64,000 nucleotides of DNA from Delphinus delphis (Eukaryota > Chordata > Mammalia > Artiodactyla > Delphinidae). Position 1 is the stretch's first letter. Each line of letters starts with the position of its first letter. This document shows, in pieces, positions 36,865-48,149 of the stretch. The stretch is taken from the NCBI RefSeq assembly GCF_949987515.2, contig NC_082692.2, positions 43,802,418 to 43,866,417 of the forward strand, read 5' to 3'. Both the position numbers and the translations under genes were made by a program. The notes beneath the pieces are model-generated. The model was not told where the DNA came from and did not search any database. It saw only the letters and a list, made by a program, of their open reading frames with translations.

Positions 36865-37290
36865 GTTTTTTTAAATTGAAGTATAGTTGATTTACAATGT
36901 TGTGTTATTTTCTACTGTACAAGAAAGTGATTCAGTTATACATATATACACATTCTTTTTCATATTCTTTTCCATTTTGGTTTATCACAGGAGACTGAAT
37001 AGAGTTCCCTGTGCTATGTGGTAGGTCCCTGTTGGTTATCCATTCTATATAATATCCTATGATAAGCCATAATGGAAAAGAATATTAAAAAAGAATGTAT
37101 GTATATGTATAACTGAGTCACTTTGCTGTACAGAAGAAATTAACACAAGATTGTAAATCAACTCTACTTCAATAAAAAAAATTTTTTTTAATAGTTTGCA
37201 TCTGCTAATCCCAAACTCCCCCCTCCATCTCTCTTCTACCTCCCCTGCCCCTTGGCAACCACAAGTCTGTTCTCTATGTCTGAAAGTCTG
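36865..37290 (-). mobile_element. Reverse L1 3' end interrupted by a forward L1 3' end
   Basis: The reverse copy runs 36865 to about 37055 and resumes at about 37186 (TTTGCATCTGCTAATCCCAA). Between them lies a forward-oriented L1 tail (GATAAGCCATAATGGAAAAG to CAACTCTACTTCAATAAAA). The two ends form inverted arms at 36876-36907 and 37141-37172 with 30 of 32 bases complementary. Confidence 0.88.
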
Positions 37291-37555
37291 TAAAAACTAA
37301 TCTGGAGTACCCGAAGTTTCCATGGGCCTATGCAAAGTGGACTTTGCTGGCACGGGGTCCGCCTATTATCTGTGCAGAACTCCCCGCCCCTGCAACACTG
37401 TGTGTGCATGTGAACCCAAATCTACCCTCCTTGCATGCACCTCTCACTGTGGGCAGGTTCACTTTAGGGGCCTGGTTTCCCCAACAGCTTGGAAATAGGG
37501 AGTTCACTGATCCCTATTTCCAGGAAATACATGCATTCAAAGAAGACACACAAAC

Positions 37556-38051
37556 CTGCTTTTAGTTCAAGATCCTTAAAGGATTTTAAGATGCCTTCCA
37601 GTTGCCGACTAAGTTCAGCTTTCAAGTACTCTTCTTTAACCAGGGCTGCCAGATCCTCTCCCAGAGCCTGGGCCACTTTGATCTGCTTCGTTTCCTGCTC
37701 TATTTCCTGCTTCATTTTCTGGGCTGTTTCCAGCTGCTGGTTCATCGCGTCAGGGTGTGTGCTCCCGGCCACACTGCTGCTGAGTTTATTATCCAAGTCG
37801 GCCAGCTTATCGGAAAGGCTTCTCAGCAGGCTTTGATACTGGGTGCTTTTAACAATGGCATGGTCGATCCGGTCACATCTGTCCCTCAATTGTCCTGTGA
37901 GGCTGTCCCATTTTTGGGTCACAGCTGCTAGCTGTTCCTTCACAATCCCGTGGAAAGATGGGTGCTCCCCAGGTCTGTGCAGTATGCCCTGACCAGCCAC
38001 TGTTAGCTGTTCATACTGAGGTTTCCGGGTATCAAATTCTTGCAGGAGAAT
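37556..38051 (-). CDS. DST: DST exon v12 (496 nt), spectrin repeats
   Basis: The acceptor is TTACCTTAG and the donor is AAGCAG|GTTTGT, a weaker 5' splice site than its neighbours. It encodes [20 protein letters not shown], with [40 protein letters not shown] and [20 protein letters not shown]. Trp in QKWDSL marks a repeat core. The exon covers about one and a half spectrin repeats and ends in phase 1. Confidence 0.96.
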
Positions 38052-39496
38052 CTAAGGTAAAGAGGTGATGAGGGCAAATAAACACACAAATGACTAGAGA
38101 ATTAATTACAGAAAACATACCTTTAAGTTTCTAAACAGACAGAAATGGTAGTTAATTATCTAGTTTTTATTTTATTTTTGTTACTGCTTTCCTAGCTTTT
38201 ATTTCAAAGGCAGTCCAATTATCGTATACTAATCCAAAGAGCAATGGTGCTTCACAGAGATTAACATTTTGTCTAAAATAATATCCCCCAAGGGAGACAA
38301 AAGAGAATAAATATTTTTGCTAGTGTGGGGAAAAGGAACAAAAATTCATGCACAAATTTTCACACACAAAGGGAAACACTGCTTTTAGACAAGTTTACAT
38401 CACACTAACACCAATTTGATTTCTTCCTATTTGCATTTTTCTTTTTACAGGATTTTTTTAAATGCTCTATAGCATTTTACACCAAAGGAAATACACAGTG
38501 ATAACAGTGTTAGGATATACAAACTCATGGTGTATTGATTTACAAAGGTTCTTTTTAAACATAAAATCGACGTTTACAGTCTTTTTTGTAAAGATTCAGC
38601 CAATAAATCATGTCACTCTGAGCGTGCGGGCTCACACTGGCTTTCATTATAAAACGAATGATCCCCAAATGTCCTTCTTTTAGTAGAATATTTTATCTAT
38701 CTCTGGGAGACTATGGTTAATTACTTCTCCTCAAATGTTTCTTTATATCTGTTGTTTCCATCTATTCAGATGAAGAACATACATGCCTAGGACAGCATGT
38801 GACTCAACTACCCAGACTGTTGTGTATTTTCAGAGTACAGATCAGCTTCCATGCCCCAAAACCACCACCTGCACAGAAAGAAAGCCCACCGAGACCACAG
38901 CGGAGCGCCTGCGACTACGTCTGACTTACAATTTACATATGTTTCTCCCCCTGTGGATTTATCTGCTCATAATTAGATGAGTCTAACTAACCCTGCAGGT
39001 TTCAAGGTTCCTCCTCTTCTTCCCTTCTTCTTTCTCTTCTTACTTTGTCTCCCCGGCTCAGGGATGTTTTGCATGAGCTTTATAAGTTTCATTATCTACT
39101 ACCACAATCAAAATGAATAAAACCTCAAAGGAGTCATTTCTAAACAATATACTAGCTTCTCATAAAAATGTTATTACTTATGCAATCATATGTTATTAAT
39201 ATGTATGTTATTAATATACTTCAAAGAAAGTCCTCTTTAACAGGGTCTCTACAAACCACAATATGACTGAAACGATCAAGGGACCTGACCATACTCGTGG
39301 GCTCAGTGGACCCCTCAGGGATGCTCCAGGGATGCTCCAGAGCTTTGCTTCTCTGGGGGTTTCCCGCCAGCCTCACGACAGTACCTCGTGGGCATCTGAC
39401 ACATTACAAACCCTCCGAGACAGGCAGAGCACATACCATCAAAGGTAATGTATTTCTAATGAAAACATCTGTCTTGTTAAGTCAGGTAGGACTCAC
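38052..39496 (-). other. DST: Intron v11-v12
   Basis: 1,445 bases with GT-AG ends, A+T rich, no repeat family recognised. A short GGGATGCTCCA direct repeat occurs near 39318-39340. Confidence 0.85.
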
Positions 39497-39696
39497 CTGC
39501 ACCTGCTGCCTTTGTGTGTTCAGCATATTTGGGTCAATCGACAAGGGCCCAAGGACACTGACCATCAGTTCTTTTTCCACAAGCCACTGTTTTAACTGAG
39601 CCTCCACAGTCTGGAATTGGGTTAGATTATTTGAGGATTCTTCCAGTTTCTGTCGTCTATCAACTGTTAACTGATTGAGGTCTTGCCACTGAGAAT
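39497..39696 (-). CDS. DST: DST exon v11 (200 nt), spectrin repeat
   Basis: The acceptor is TTTCTTCTAG and the donor is GTGCAG|GTGAGT. Two bases complete Asp, then the exon reads [20 protein letters not shown] through [15 protein letters not shown]. It carries the strongly conserved [19 protein letters not shown] block shared by DST and MACF1. A CHR-type SINE lies only 32 bases upstream of this exon in the gene's own orientation, so the polypyrimidine tract is essentially all that remains of the original intron end nearby. Confidence 0.95.
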
Positions 39697-39728
39697 CTAG
39701 AAGAAAAAAAGATAAAGGATGAAACAGA

Positions 39729-39935
39729 TTTTTTTTTTTTTTCTGCGGTACGTGGGCTTCTCACTGTTGTGGCCTCTCCTGTTGCGGAGCACAGGCTCCG
39801 GAGCACAGGCTCAGCGGCCATGGCTCACGGGCCCAGCCGCTCCGCGGCATGTGGGATCTTCCCAGACCGGGGCACGAACCCGTGTCCCCTGCATCGGCAG
39901 GCGGACTCTCAACCACTGCGCCACCAGGGAAGCCC
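39729..39935 (-). mobile_element. CHR-type SINE (short form), sense to DST
   Basis: On the minus strand it reads GGGCTTCCCTGGTGGCGCAG through GCCATGGCCGCTGAGCCTGT to a tail of about 14 A. Its tail end is 32 bases upstream of exon v11. Only a short CAGAT match is seen as a target-site duplication. Confidence 0.93.
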
Positions 39936-40596
39936 AGATGTTTGTTTGTTATACATTTAATACAACTGTATCTATGAAGATTGTAGGACAGGGCTCTCCT
40001 TACATAGTCAATTAAAGACTAACCTGTGCGTTAATTGCATTTAATGATACAGATTTTATGGTCCCAATGGTTTGTGTCAACTGAAGTGTAAGAAAAATAG
40101 ATTTGAATCTGATGGAAGATGCTGTAGATTATGGAATATTCCTGAGAACCCTCATTCCTTCTAGAAGTCCTACAGAGTCTGTTTATTCAACTAGAACTGA
40201 CCCACTAGAACAATGAACATGTATCCTTTTCTTTAATAGCAAATCTTCAACGACCAGATGGTGGTAAGTGACTCCCAAATGTGTGTATCTACACCCAGCC
40301 ATGCTCTTCTACGCAAATCACACATCAGCAGCCAACTGCTCAGAAGTTACAATAGGAAATCTCACCAACCCCTTAAATTCAATGTTGGAGGAAAAAACTC
40401 ATGATATTCCTATCAAAATGGGTAGGTTTTTCCGACTTTTAGACTTCTTTTGAAGGTTATTCTCATGCATGTCATGAAATGCCATAATTCAGGATGTTCT
40501 TTCATGACTCTCCTATATCCTCAATCACAAACCCTTAAACACAGTGCTTCCATTCCCAATACCCAACTCCACATTGGTCCTCACCATCTTTTGCCA

Positions 40597-40765
40597 AGAC
40601 CAGTACTTCTCAAGCTGGAGCTGCATCAGAGACCCCTAGAGGGTCTGGTCGCACAGGTGCTGGGCCCACCCCTGGAGGGACTGATCAGCAGGTCTGAAGT
40701 GATGTCTGAATGTGCATTTCTAACATGTCCCCAGGGGATGCTCTGCTCTTGCTGCCAGGAGCACC
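40597..40765. mobile_element. MER5-like DNA transposon remnant
   Basis: Resembles the non-autonomous hAT element MER5: CCAGTACTTCTCAAGCTGGA, a GGGCCCACCCCTGGAGGGAC core and CAGGTCTGAAGTGATGTCTG. Diverged; boundaries approximate. Confidence 0.5.
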
Positions 40766-40879
40766 CTTTCCAGAGCTGCACACCTAGACCAAGAGCCTTC
40801 TAACCAGCTTACCTGCGATTCGTGATCCTCAGCTGCAATGAATTTGGTTCTAAACTAATTTCCCTTAAACGTCACTGAA

Positions 40880-41215
40880 TATGTCACTTCTGGGCTCAAA
40901 CCCCTCAATAATTTACTCGTCACCAACTAGACGGCAAAATCTGATGACCTCTGCTTGACCTCCAGGGTCTCCCACAAAAGGGCCCTCGTGTGCTCATCTG
41001 AAAAGGTCTGTCCTCCGAGAGGAAGCCCTCATCTGCCCGCTGATCACATGTCCTCATCGCAACAGGCTGGGCGCACAAGGGCCCCACAGCTCACATGCTC
41101 CATCCCTCCCCTTCTGTCCCTGCCCCATCCCGCTTTCATGATCCCACTGGGTCTCACCCTCCACTAGGATGCCCTGCCTGCTCCCCCAGCCCTGAGGACG
41201 GCATGCTCCTTGAAG
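40880..41215 (+). mobile_element. L2 LINE fragment
   Basis: It follows the L2 3' order: AACCCCTCAATAATTTACTC, CTTGACCTCCAGGGTCTCCC, CTTCTGTCCCTGCCCCATCC and GATGCCCTGCCTGCTCCCCC. Diverged. Confidence 0.65.
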
Positions 41216-41649
41216 CCCAGAATTACAGACCATCTCTCAACACATGAGTCACTCAACACTGACGGTGTGAAGAGCTGATCTGACAGATTTTTTTCACCTA
41301 GTGTAATGCACTGAAGAGCTGCTTTTCATAGAGCCCAGCCCCTGAAACGTTTACCTAAACAATGTCACACTATACGGTGTGTTCTAGTCAATCACAATCT
41401 GATAATGAGATAATGCAACTCCAACCATAAACGGAGAAGGAGAAATATCAAAATCTTATCAGGAAGCTTTTCTGAAATATGCATTCCTCGCTCCCTCCGC
41501 TATTCTAAGATGTCTTGAAAATATTCCTTCGAGTAATTCTGATATTCTGACAACCACTGAATTAGGGCCCAATTAATTATAATGCAACAGAAGTCTCTAT
41601 TGTTGGATTAAATACACCTTTCAACATTAAGATCTCTTAGGATGACTCT

Positions 41650-41731
41650 TTTTCTTTTACTGGAGTATAGTTGATTTACAATGTTGTGTCAGTTTCAGGT
41701 ATACAGCAAAGTGAAGCAGTTATATGTATAA
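41650..41731 (-). mobile_element. Short L1 3' tail, reverse orientation
   Basis: Reads GGAGTATAGTTGATTTACAA, TGTTGTGTCAGTTTCAGGTA and CAGCAAAGTGAAGCAGTTAT, the reverse of the L1 terminus; about 80 bases only. Confidence 0.85.
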
Positions 41732-41875
41732 GGATGACTCTTATTAAACTAAAACGTACTTAGAAACTTCTAAATTTATCACAGCATATCTGACTCTAAA
41801 GGAAGGACAAGATTTAGCTAAATATAATGGAACAATTCAAAGTAAAATGATTCTTGTGATAGTCATAGTTAAACA

Positions 41876-41962
41876 TACTTAGTATGTGCCCGATACTGTT
41901 TGTCTGAGCTGCACACACATTAACTCACTGAATTCTCCAAATACTATGAAGTAGGGAAAATG
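41876..41962 (-). mobile_element. MIR fragment, reverse orientation
   Basis: Partial match to reversed MIR (TAGTATGTGCCCGATACTGT, ACACATTAACTCACTGAATT, ATGAAGTAGGGAAAATGAG). Confidence 0.6.
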
Positions 41963-42614
41963 AGTGTCACTGTCTTACACTCACTCCCATATCATTACAA
42001 TAAGGAAAAGGGGTGATAAGATAACAGGGCTTGTGAAGGCAATTCTGCATCTCCGAGGAACAGTTTATATAGGGACAGGATGGAGATGGGAGGAGGACTC
42101 TGGGTAAAGAGCAAACCCCCAGACTCCTGTGGGGAGCAGCCTTCTCAGGCTGGTTGGGAAAGGGACCAGCAGCATGAAACAGGGGCTGGTGGGGTCCCAT
42201 CAGGAACTCCATGGTGGAGAAAGGCACCCAGCTTTTCCAGAAAAGCAAACAAAAAGGACTCTCCACACTAAAATATAACAAATCATAAAAAATTAGAAGC
42301 ACCCAAAACCTAATAAAAAATAAACCATAATGAAAACATGTGACTCAATACACAGCATTCTATCAACTGGTATCTACCTTCTTCATAAACATAAATTTCG
42401 TTACTGTGTTTAGTGAGAAAAACACAAGATATGCCAAGGCCTAGCACCGTATAATATGAAATGACACTTTAGAATATGCAAAGATCGATTCTGAAACATG
42501 AAACAAATCCCAAAGTCAGTGAGATTGCTGGATAGATGTTTTCTGATAGAGATTATGGTTTTTAAAAAATGACTGTGCTTCTGTTCACGGCCTCTGGTGT
42601 AAGTGGTAACATAC

Positions 42615-42744
42615 CTATTTCCGTCAACATCTGCTTCCACTTGGGGGCCTCCGGAGTGTCTGGGTTCTCCTCCAGCAGCTCCGTCAGCTTGTCTTTCAAC
42701 TCCTGCACTTTGTTTACATTTTGCTTCAGTTCTGCCTCAAATGA
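42615..42744 (-). CDS. DST: DST exon v10 (130 nt), spectrin rod
   Basis: The acceptor is CCTTGTTAG and the donor is GAAATAG|GTATGT. It encodes [20 protein letters not shown], then [20 protein letters not shown] and TEI, leaving a single G. The [10 protein letters not shown] stretch is a Pro-rich inter-helix loop in which the match to DST is clear. It joins v11, where the split codon becomes Asp. Confidence 0.95.
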
Positions 42745-43623
42745 CTAACAAGGAAATAAAAAAAGTAACTTCATTAAAGTATGTCAACATCAAAAGACAA
42801 AAACACAATTTCAATAGAGCACTTTTTTCTCCAACATGACCAAAAGAGGGGAAACAATCCACTGTTAAAGGCTGAAGTGAGTGAGGACTGGATTCAGCAG
42901 TGAATTATATTTTCTTTTCCTCTTCGTAACTATTCTTCAACTAGCTGATAACAGAATCCCAAGGAGGAATGCTAGAGCTACAGAGATAATGACCCTCATC
43001 CCATCACCTAGAAAGAATTTCAAGGTATTCTCAAATCCCTTTGGAAAAAAAGGAAAATGACCTCAGTATGATTGTAATTAATCAGAAAATCAGTCTTGAT
43101 AAAGGCTGCAAGATTTGAGACTACTAGCAAATAAGCACTTTTCTGGACAACACGTTACAGAGTTCAAAGATAAGTTAGTCATCTGGAGACATTTTTGCCA
43201 GCATTGCCAAAGTGCAAAACCGTTTTCCCAACCCTGACAGTTGTAGCAAGAAATACCGCGTATTAAACAAAGGGAAAGCATGAGCTCCCCTATTTTATAC
43301 TGGACAGAAGAGATTCCTAATACACTTAGCCCTTAAATACATCTTTTCCAATAAGTACTGGTTAAAATCCAAGACTTAAACTAATTTGAAGGTGGCAAAG
43401 TTGCTTGCACCCAACAGCTCACTCATCTTTATAACATCTGTGTGTAAAAATAAGTGACTATTAGCATCAATCTCTACAAAAGGTCATGTTCAACAAAGCT
43501 GGCGAACTATGTGTTGAAGGTTATAGAGCCAGAAACCAGAACGGGGCTCCTGACCCCCAGGGCTCAGTTCTGAGTGCTAATCTGTTCTCTCACATCTTCG
43601 GTAAATGGACCCACAGAAGATAC
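42745..43623 (-). other. DST: Intron v9-v10
   Basis: 879 bases with GT-AG ends. Unique sequence; nothing recognised. Confidence 0.85.
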
Positions 43624-43865
43624 CTTGTTCTGTTCAACTTGACTCTTCACAGCCTCAGTGTCCGTAGGTGTAGGTGCCTGATGCCATTTTGTGGCAGTGT
43701 TGTTCATTGTCTGTAACCACTGCATCATGGCACTTGATTCTTCCTGAGCCTTTTGCAATCTGGAGAGTTTGGTACTCAGTTCGGCTATTTTGTCTTTAAG
43801 TAAGAGGCCAAGATCTTCATAGTCATGGCTTATGTCAGTCATATCCTTTTTAATGGACGTTAATC
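43624..43865 (-). CDS. DST: DST exon v9 (242 nt), spectrin repeat
   Basis: The acceptor is ACGTTTAG and the donor is AACAAG|GTATCT. Two bases complete the Gly codon from v8 (or directly from v7 if v8 is skipped). Then 80 codons read [20 protein letters not shown] through [10 protein letters not shown]. It includes the helical [18 protein letters not shown] and the conserved-type Trp in [10 protein letters not shown]. It ends in phase 0. Confidence 0.96.
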
Positions 43866-44460
43866 CTAAACGTAAGAAGAAAAATTATATTGACACATTT
43901 TCAGGGTGTTTAGAGCTCTAGAAATAAAAATTTGTTTCACGTGCTATTTCCTTCTATTTTGTCAATATTAAGTCTACTATGATAAAGTCATAGAGTCTTT
44001 AGAACTAAAATGTTACATCATCTTACAATGCTACTTAATGACAAATACTTTAGGTACACTGCATAATACAAGTGAAATGAGATAGATATTTAAAATGGAA
44101 TAAAACCCCCAAATCATGAAATGATGCTTATTAATTCCTCAGGCAACAAATTAAAAAAAAATAGCTCAAATAATGTTATCCCAAGTGAGAAAATATCTCA
44201 AATTAACCCGAAAGAAGGAAACATAAACCAAATGCCAAGCTGAATTACTGGATTTCATTAAGTTCAGATGAACAAAATTGCATGGAATGTTATATAAACA
44301 TGTTATTTATGGAGAACATGACTATACTCATACCATTTTAATTCAAGTTTGAAATTTCGATATAACTACTTTTCATCCCTAAAAAGATTTTCTCTCTCTT
44401 TCAAAAAAAAAACACCAGACCAAGTAACTTAATCAATAAGCACTTAAAGTTACCATTTAC
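43866..44460 (-). other. DST: Intron v8-v9
   Basis: 595 bases with GT-AG ends, strongly A+T rich. Nothing recognised. Confidence 0.85.
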
Positions 44461-44523
44461 CTTTATTTGCCAAAATATCCTGAGTATCTATGGCTGTTCC
44501 TTCACCATTTAATATTACTCCAC
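44461..44523 (-). CDS. DST: DST exon v8, 63-nt micro-exon in rod linker
   Basis: The acceptor is TTTTTGCAG and the donor is AAATAAAG|GTAAAT. The 63 nt read as a split Gly codon, then GVILNGEGTAIDTQDILANK, then one base of the next codon. Both ends are phase 1 and the length is a multiple of three, so skipping it would keep the frame. It encodes a Gly- and Asp-containing loop between helices. It is too short to be noticed as an open frame and was placed by splice signals and by phase agreement with v7 and v9. Confidence 0.92.
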
Positions 44524-45084
44524 CTGCAAAAATATTAAAACTGAAGTCATCATAGATTTCTATTGTATTTTATATATATTAATAGTAGGTGGCATTAAAG
44601 CAAATGCCATAAACACTAATTCTTTTAAAATGTTATTACTATTTGAAAATGTAAAATAATGATTCAATTTCAAAATCAAATGAAGGTCTGAAAGATCAAG
44701 CTATATCCTCTCTTTTGCATAAAATTTATTCTTAAAGTCATAACATGATCAACTTAAACAGTAGAGTTTCAGTAACTTTATATTATATACATTAATCATT
44801 AACTATTAATTTATAAGAAAATTTGGGGATAAGGTTGCTTTAAAGCTGAAGTTATTTTAGTGATACAGTCCCTGAAGCACAGAAGCTGGTCACTATGTGT
44901 GTTGCTTGAAGCATAAATGCCTGACGGACAAAAGAATGTCTGTCTCAAGTTAAGAAACTGAGAATTGTCTGCTGTAGTTACAGTGTTTTCATGGGTTTAA
45001 TGGAGGCGGAATAAGGTAAAAAGACATGAGAGAAAAGTTAAAAGTAAAAGAAACCATTACTGTATCAATATAGAGGAAGGAGGT

Positions 45085-45290
45085 ACAGTGGCTGGGGCAC
45101 CTGGGCCCTGGCATATGTCTCACCTGAACTTAAACCCCAGCCTCACTAATGACTTCCTGTGAGGCTGCACAGGTGAATCCATCCCACCAAACTGCTGGGG
45201 AGAATAACACGTATCTCGCGAGACCACTGTGGGCATTAAAGACAGTTACCCTACTGCCTAGCAAATAGGAACTACTTGGTGAGCTATAGT
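45085..45290 (+). mobile_element. MIR-like fragment
   Basis: Diverged match: TACAGTGGCTGGGGCACCTG, AACTTAAACCCCAGCCTCAC, CTACTGCCTAGCAAATAGGA. Tentative. Confidence 0.5.
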
Positions 45291-46239
45291 AATTATTTCT
45301 CTTTAATTCCATAAACACCTAGCACTGGTTCCTTTTTCATAACCAGAATATTAAAAAATCAATTAGACCTTCTCATGTTAGTATGCCTTGGCTCTCTATC
45401 CAAAACACAAAAACATTTCCCCAAACTAACCACACACGAACAAGCCTAAACAAAAACATTTAAATATCTGAATCTTAATCTAAAGTTTTGTCCCTTAAAA
45501 AAAAAAAAATCACACACACCGTGGTCTTTCAGATGGAAGTGAAAATACCCTTTAGATACTCGAGATTAATTCCTACCATGCTTGGGAGGTGTCAAGAGTA
45601 GGAAAAAAATACTTTTTACTTATTACTAATATAGAATGGGCATGAAGAACTAATGTAAAACACCACAGAATTCCCTTCCTTTAAAAAAAAACAAAAAACC
45701 TTGACATTTCAGGAAATCTGATTAGGAGAGAAAGGAGAGATCATCACACACTACACTAGGAGGACTGCCTGAAATGGGATTAAAAGAGCAGAATAAACAG
45801 TGGGTGGAGATGGGCCCAGCTCAACATCAGCCTCACAATGGGAACAGCTGGGGGCTAAGCAGGGCAGATAAACCACAGAGGATCGTCAGAAACCCTCAGA
45901 ATAAAGATATGAGATCTGCCTTTGGTCTTCTCTTGGATTATTTAAACCTGATAGTGACAACAAATATAAATATGTTTTAAACTTAAAACTCTATCCACAA
46001 CTTAATTTTAGAACCATTATTTATACATGACTCTCCCTTTCTGTTGAGAAGCCTGGTAAGATTGTGATTCAGACATGCTGGCTAACACAGTATAGAACTG
46101 TTTTCTTTGGGAATAGTGTAAGGAATAAAGCAGATGGGAAGAAATTAAGAGAGGTCCACTCAACAGAAAAGAACCTGTTCTCTTTCCTTACTTCCTTCTT
46201 TCCCAGGAGACCAGACTCATTTCTTTATCAAAGATTTCA

Positions 46240-46611
46240 GGGGCTTCCCTGGTGGCGCGGTGGTTGAGAATATGCCTGCTAATGCAGGGGACACGGGTTC
46301 GAGCCCTGGTCATGAGCCCCTGAGCCACAACTACTGAGCCTGCGCGTCTGGAGCCTGTGCTCCGCAAAAAGAGAGGCCGCCATAGTGAGAGGCCCGCGCA
46401 CCGCGATGAAGAGTGGCCCCCGCTTGCCACAACTAGAGAAAGCCCTTGCACAGAAACGAAGACCCAACACAACAAAAATAAATAAATAAATTAATAAACT
46501 CCTACCCCTAACATCTTCTTTAAAAAAAAAAAGAGTGAAGGGCTTAGCCATGGGAGCTATTGTACTTTGCTGTTGATCATTTGACTTGCACAAGTTTAAA
46601 AAAAAAAAAAA
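46240..46611 (+). mobile_element. CHR-type SINE carrying about 110 bases of extra 3' sequence
   Basis: The SINE head and body occupy 46240-46498 and end in an AAATAAATAAATTAATAA tail. This is followed by non-SINE sequence (46499-46594) and a second run of about 17 A. AAAGATTTCA occurs immediately before the SINE (46230-46239) and immediately after the second A-run (46612-46621), as if the whole 372 bases inserted as one unit. Confidence 0.75.
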
Positions 46612-46977
46612 AAAGATTTCAAATAGAATTTCTACATCCCCATCAATTAGGTAAAAACAAACTGGAATCTGATCTTTCCCCTTCCCCAATATAATGTTCC
46701 TTATTCTTACAGATGAATTTGGTTACATTTTAAATTGTAGTATTTAATAAGATGAAACCTAAGAGATCTGAAATTTGACCAGAACAGACACTTTTCCGTG
46801 GCAGCGTTTAGGTTGTTTAGAGATGCCATCTTTCTTGTCACTTTCCCTTCGTGTTTCTGAGGTTATTTTATGCATTAATTTTTAAAAATAACATACACAA
46901 ATAAAATCAACATGGGTGGACCCAATTCATTGGTAAAACCCAATGGGTTTTACCACAAATGTAAATAAAGCACTTAC

Positions 46978-47104
46978 CTGACTTAACTGCTGCTATGGCC
47001 TTTGCAGGGGTCATCACAGCACTTATTAGATTACACAGTGAGATCCCACTGTTGTTGACTTTCTGAATCTCTGGTGTTTTTAAGCTCCACTTCTCTTGTA
47101 ATTT
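46978..47104 (-). CDS. DST: DST exon v7 (127 nt), spectrin rod
   Basis: The acceptor is GTATCTCCAG and the donor is TCAG|GTAAGT. It encodes [20 protein letters not shown], then [20 protein letters not shown] and KS, leaving one base (G) for the next exon. The segment is less helical than a typical repeat and includes a Pro/Ala linker ([13 protein letters not shown]). It matches DST and differs clearly from MACF1 here, which helps fix the gene identity. Confidence 0.95.
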
Positions 47105-47992
47105 CTGGAGATACAAAAACACATTATTTTTCAGTCTTTGTAATCTTTTCCAAGTTATACATTATAATTCAATGTCTTAAACATATCTTAAAACAGTGAT
47201 GATTGTGGGTTCTGACTTATGGGATGGAAGAAAAGGACAGCATCTCTATTTGTTCCAATGGTCCAAGTGACTGTTAACACTGTTATTAGTGAGGAGTGGG
47301 GTGGGGTCCATCCTGAATTCTGCTCCCAGCCACAGTGGAAGCCAGGCTAGTCCCAGCTGCCACGGGTTCCAAAGTAACTGTCAACTGTAAGTCTGCAAAA
47401 CTGTACTAGGTAACAGCCAAGTTACAAAAAAAAAAAGGTAGTAGAAACAATTTTAAAAAATGGAAATTCAGAATTCCATTTAATAGTGAATTTTAATCAT
47501 CAAAACTTCAATGAATTTTAAAGGACACACAACTCCACAAATTTGGAGTGGAAAACTTGCCATAACTGGTCATAAGTTTTATGACTGAGTCAGATGACAA
47601 GACTCACACACTAGAGATTCAAATAACTTCCATCTTCAAATACTGGTTAGAGTGATATATCCAAACTAGAGCAAAATGCTGAGTTGAAGAGAAGGATCTT
47701 TTACTAACATTATGAAAAATGGTATAAAAAATAAACTAAGTAGAGATGTGGTGGGGAAAGAAACTCGGACCAGTCAGCAACTCACAAATACGTCTCTTTA
47801 AAAAAGCAAATTAACTGAAAGTCTGTGTCCTTCTTCGAAAGGATCAGTTAAACCCGTCATGATTTCCAAATACCACCAAAATACACTGTACATACATGAG
47901 GCTCTAACTTATGTGCTATTAGATAAAAGGAAACCTCTCATTCCTAACACAAGCAAATGAGAAATTCTTATCAGACATGGACAGTGATTCAC
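47105..47992 (-). other. DST: Intron v6-v7
   Basis: 888 bases with GT-AG ends. Unique A+T-rich sequence; nothing recognised. Confidence 0.85.
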
Positions 47993-48149
47993 CTTAGTTT
48001 CTTCCAAAGATTTCCCTAAATCCTCTGCACCAGAAGAAGGCTGCACAATGGGAACTCTTTCTGTGGTTTCTTTTATCCACGACTTTAATGAATTAACCAG
48101 AACTTGAAAGGCATCCATCTGTTCTTGACAAGAAGATACAGCTTCTTTT
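47993..48149 (-). CDS. DST: DST exon v6 (157 nt), spectrin repeat
   Basis: The acceptor is TGATCTAG and the donor is ACTAAG|GTGAAT. One base completes the Lys codon of v5, then 52 codons read [20 protein letters not shown], with [20 protein letters not shown] and ending LEETK. The Trp in LKSWIKET is the conserved core Trp of a spectrin repeat helix. It ends in phase 0. Confidence 0.95.

Larger units (their letters stand above)
35698..37555 (-). other. DST: Intron v12-v13
   Basis: 1,858 bases with GT-AG ends. It contains a reversed SINE fragment, a MIR, and two opposed L1 3' ends (36865-37290). The rest is unique. Confidence 0.85.
39697..42614 (-). other. DST: Intron v10-v11
   Basis: 2,918 bases with GT-AG ends. 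It holds a SINE close to the v11 acceptor, a MER5-like transposon remnant, an L2 copy, a short L1 tail and a MIR fragment. No exon signal was seen in the rest. Confidence 0.85.
44524..46977 (-). other. DST: Intron v7-v8
   Basis: 2,454 bases with GT-AG ends. It holds a possible MIR (45085-45290) and a SINE with extra 3' sequence (46240-46611). Remaining sequence is unique. Confidence 0.85.
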
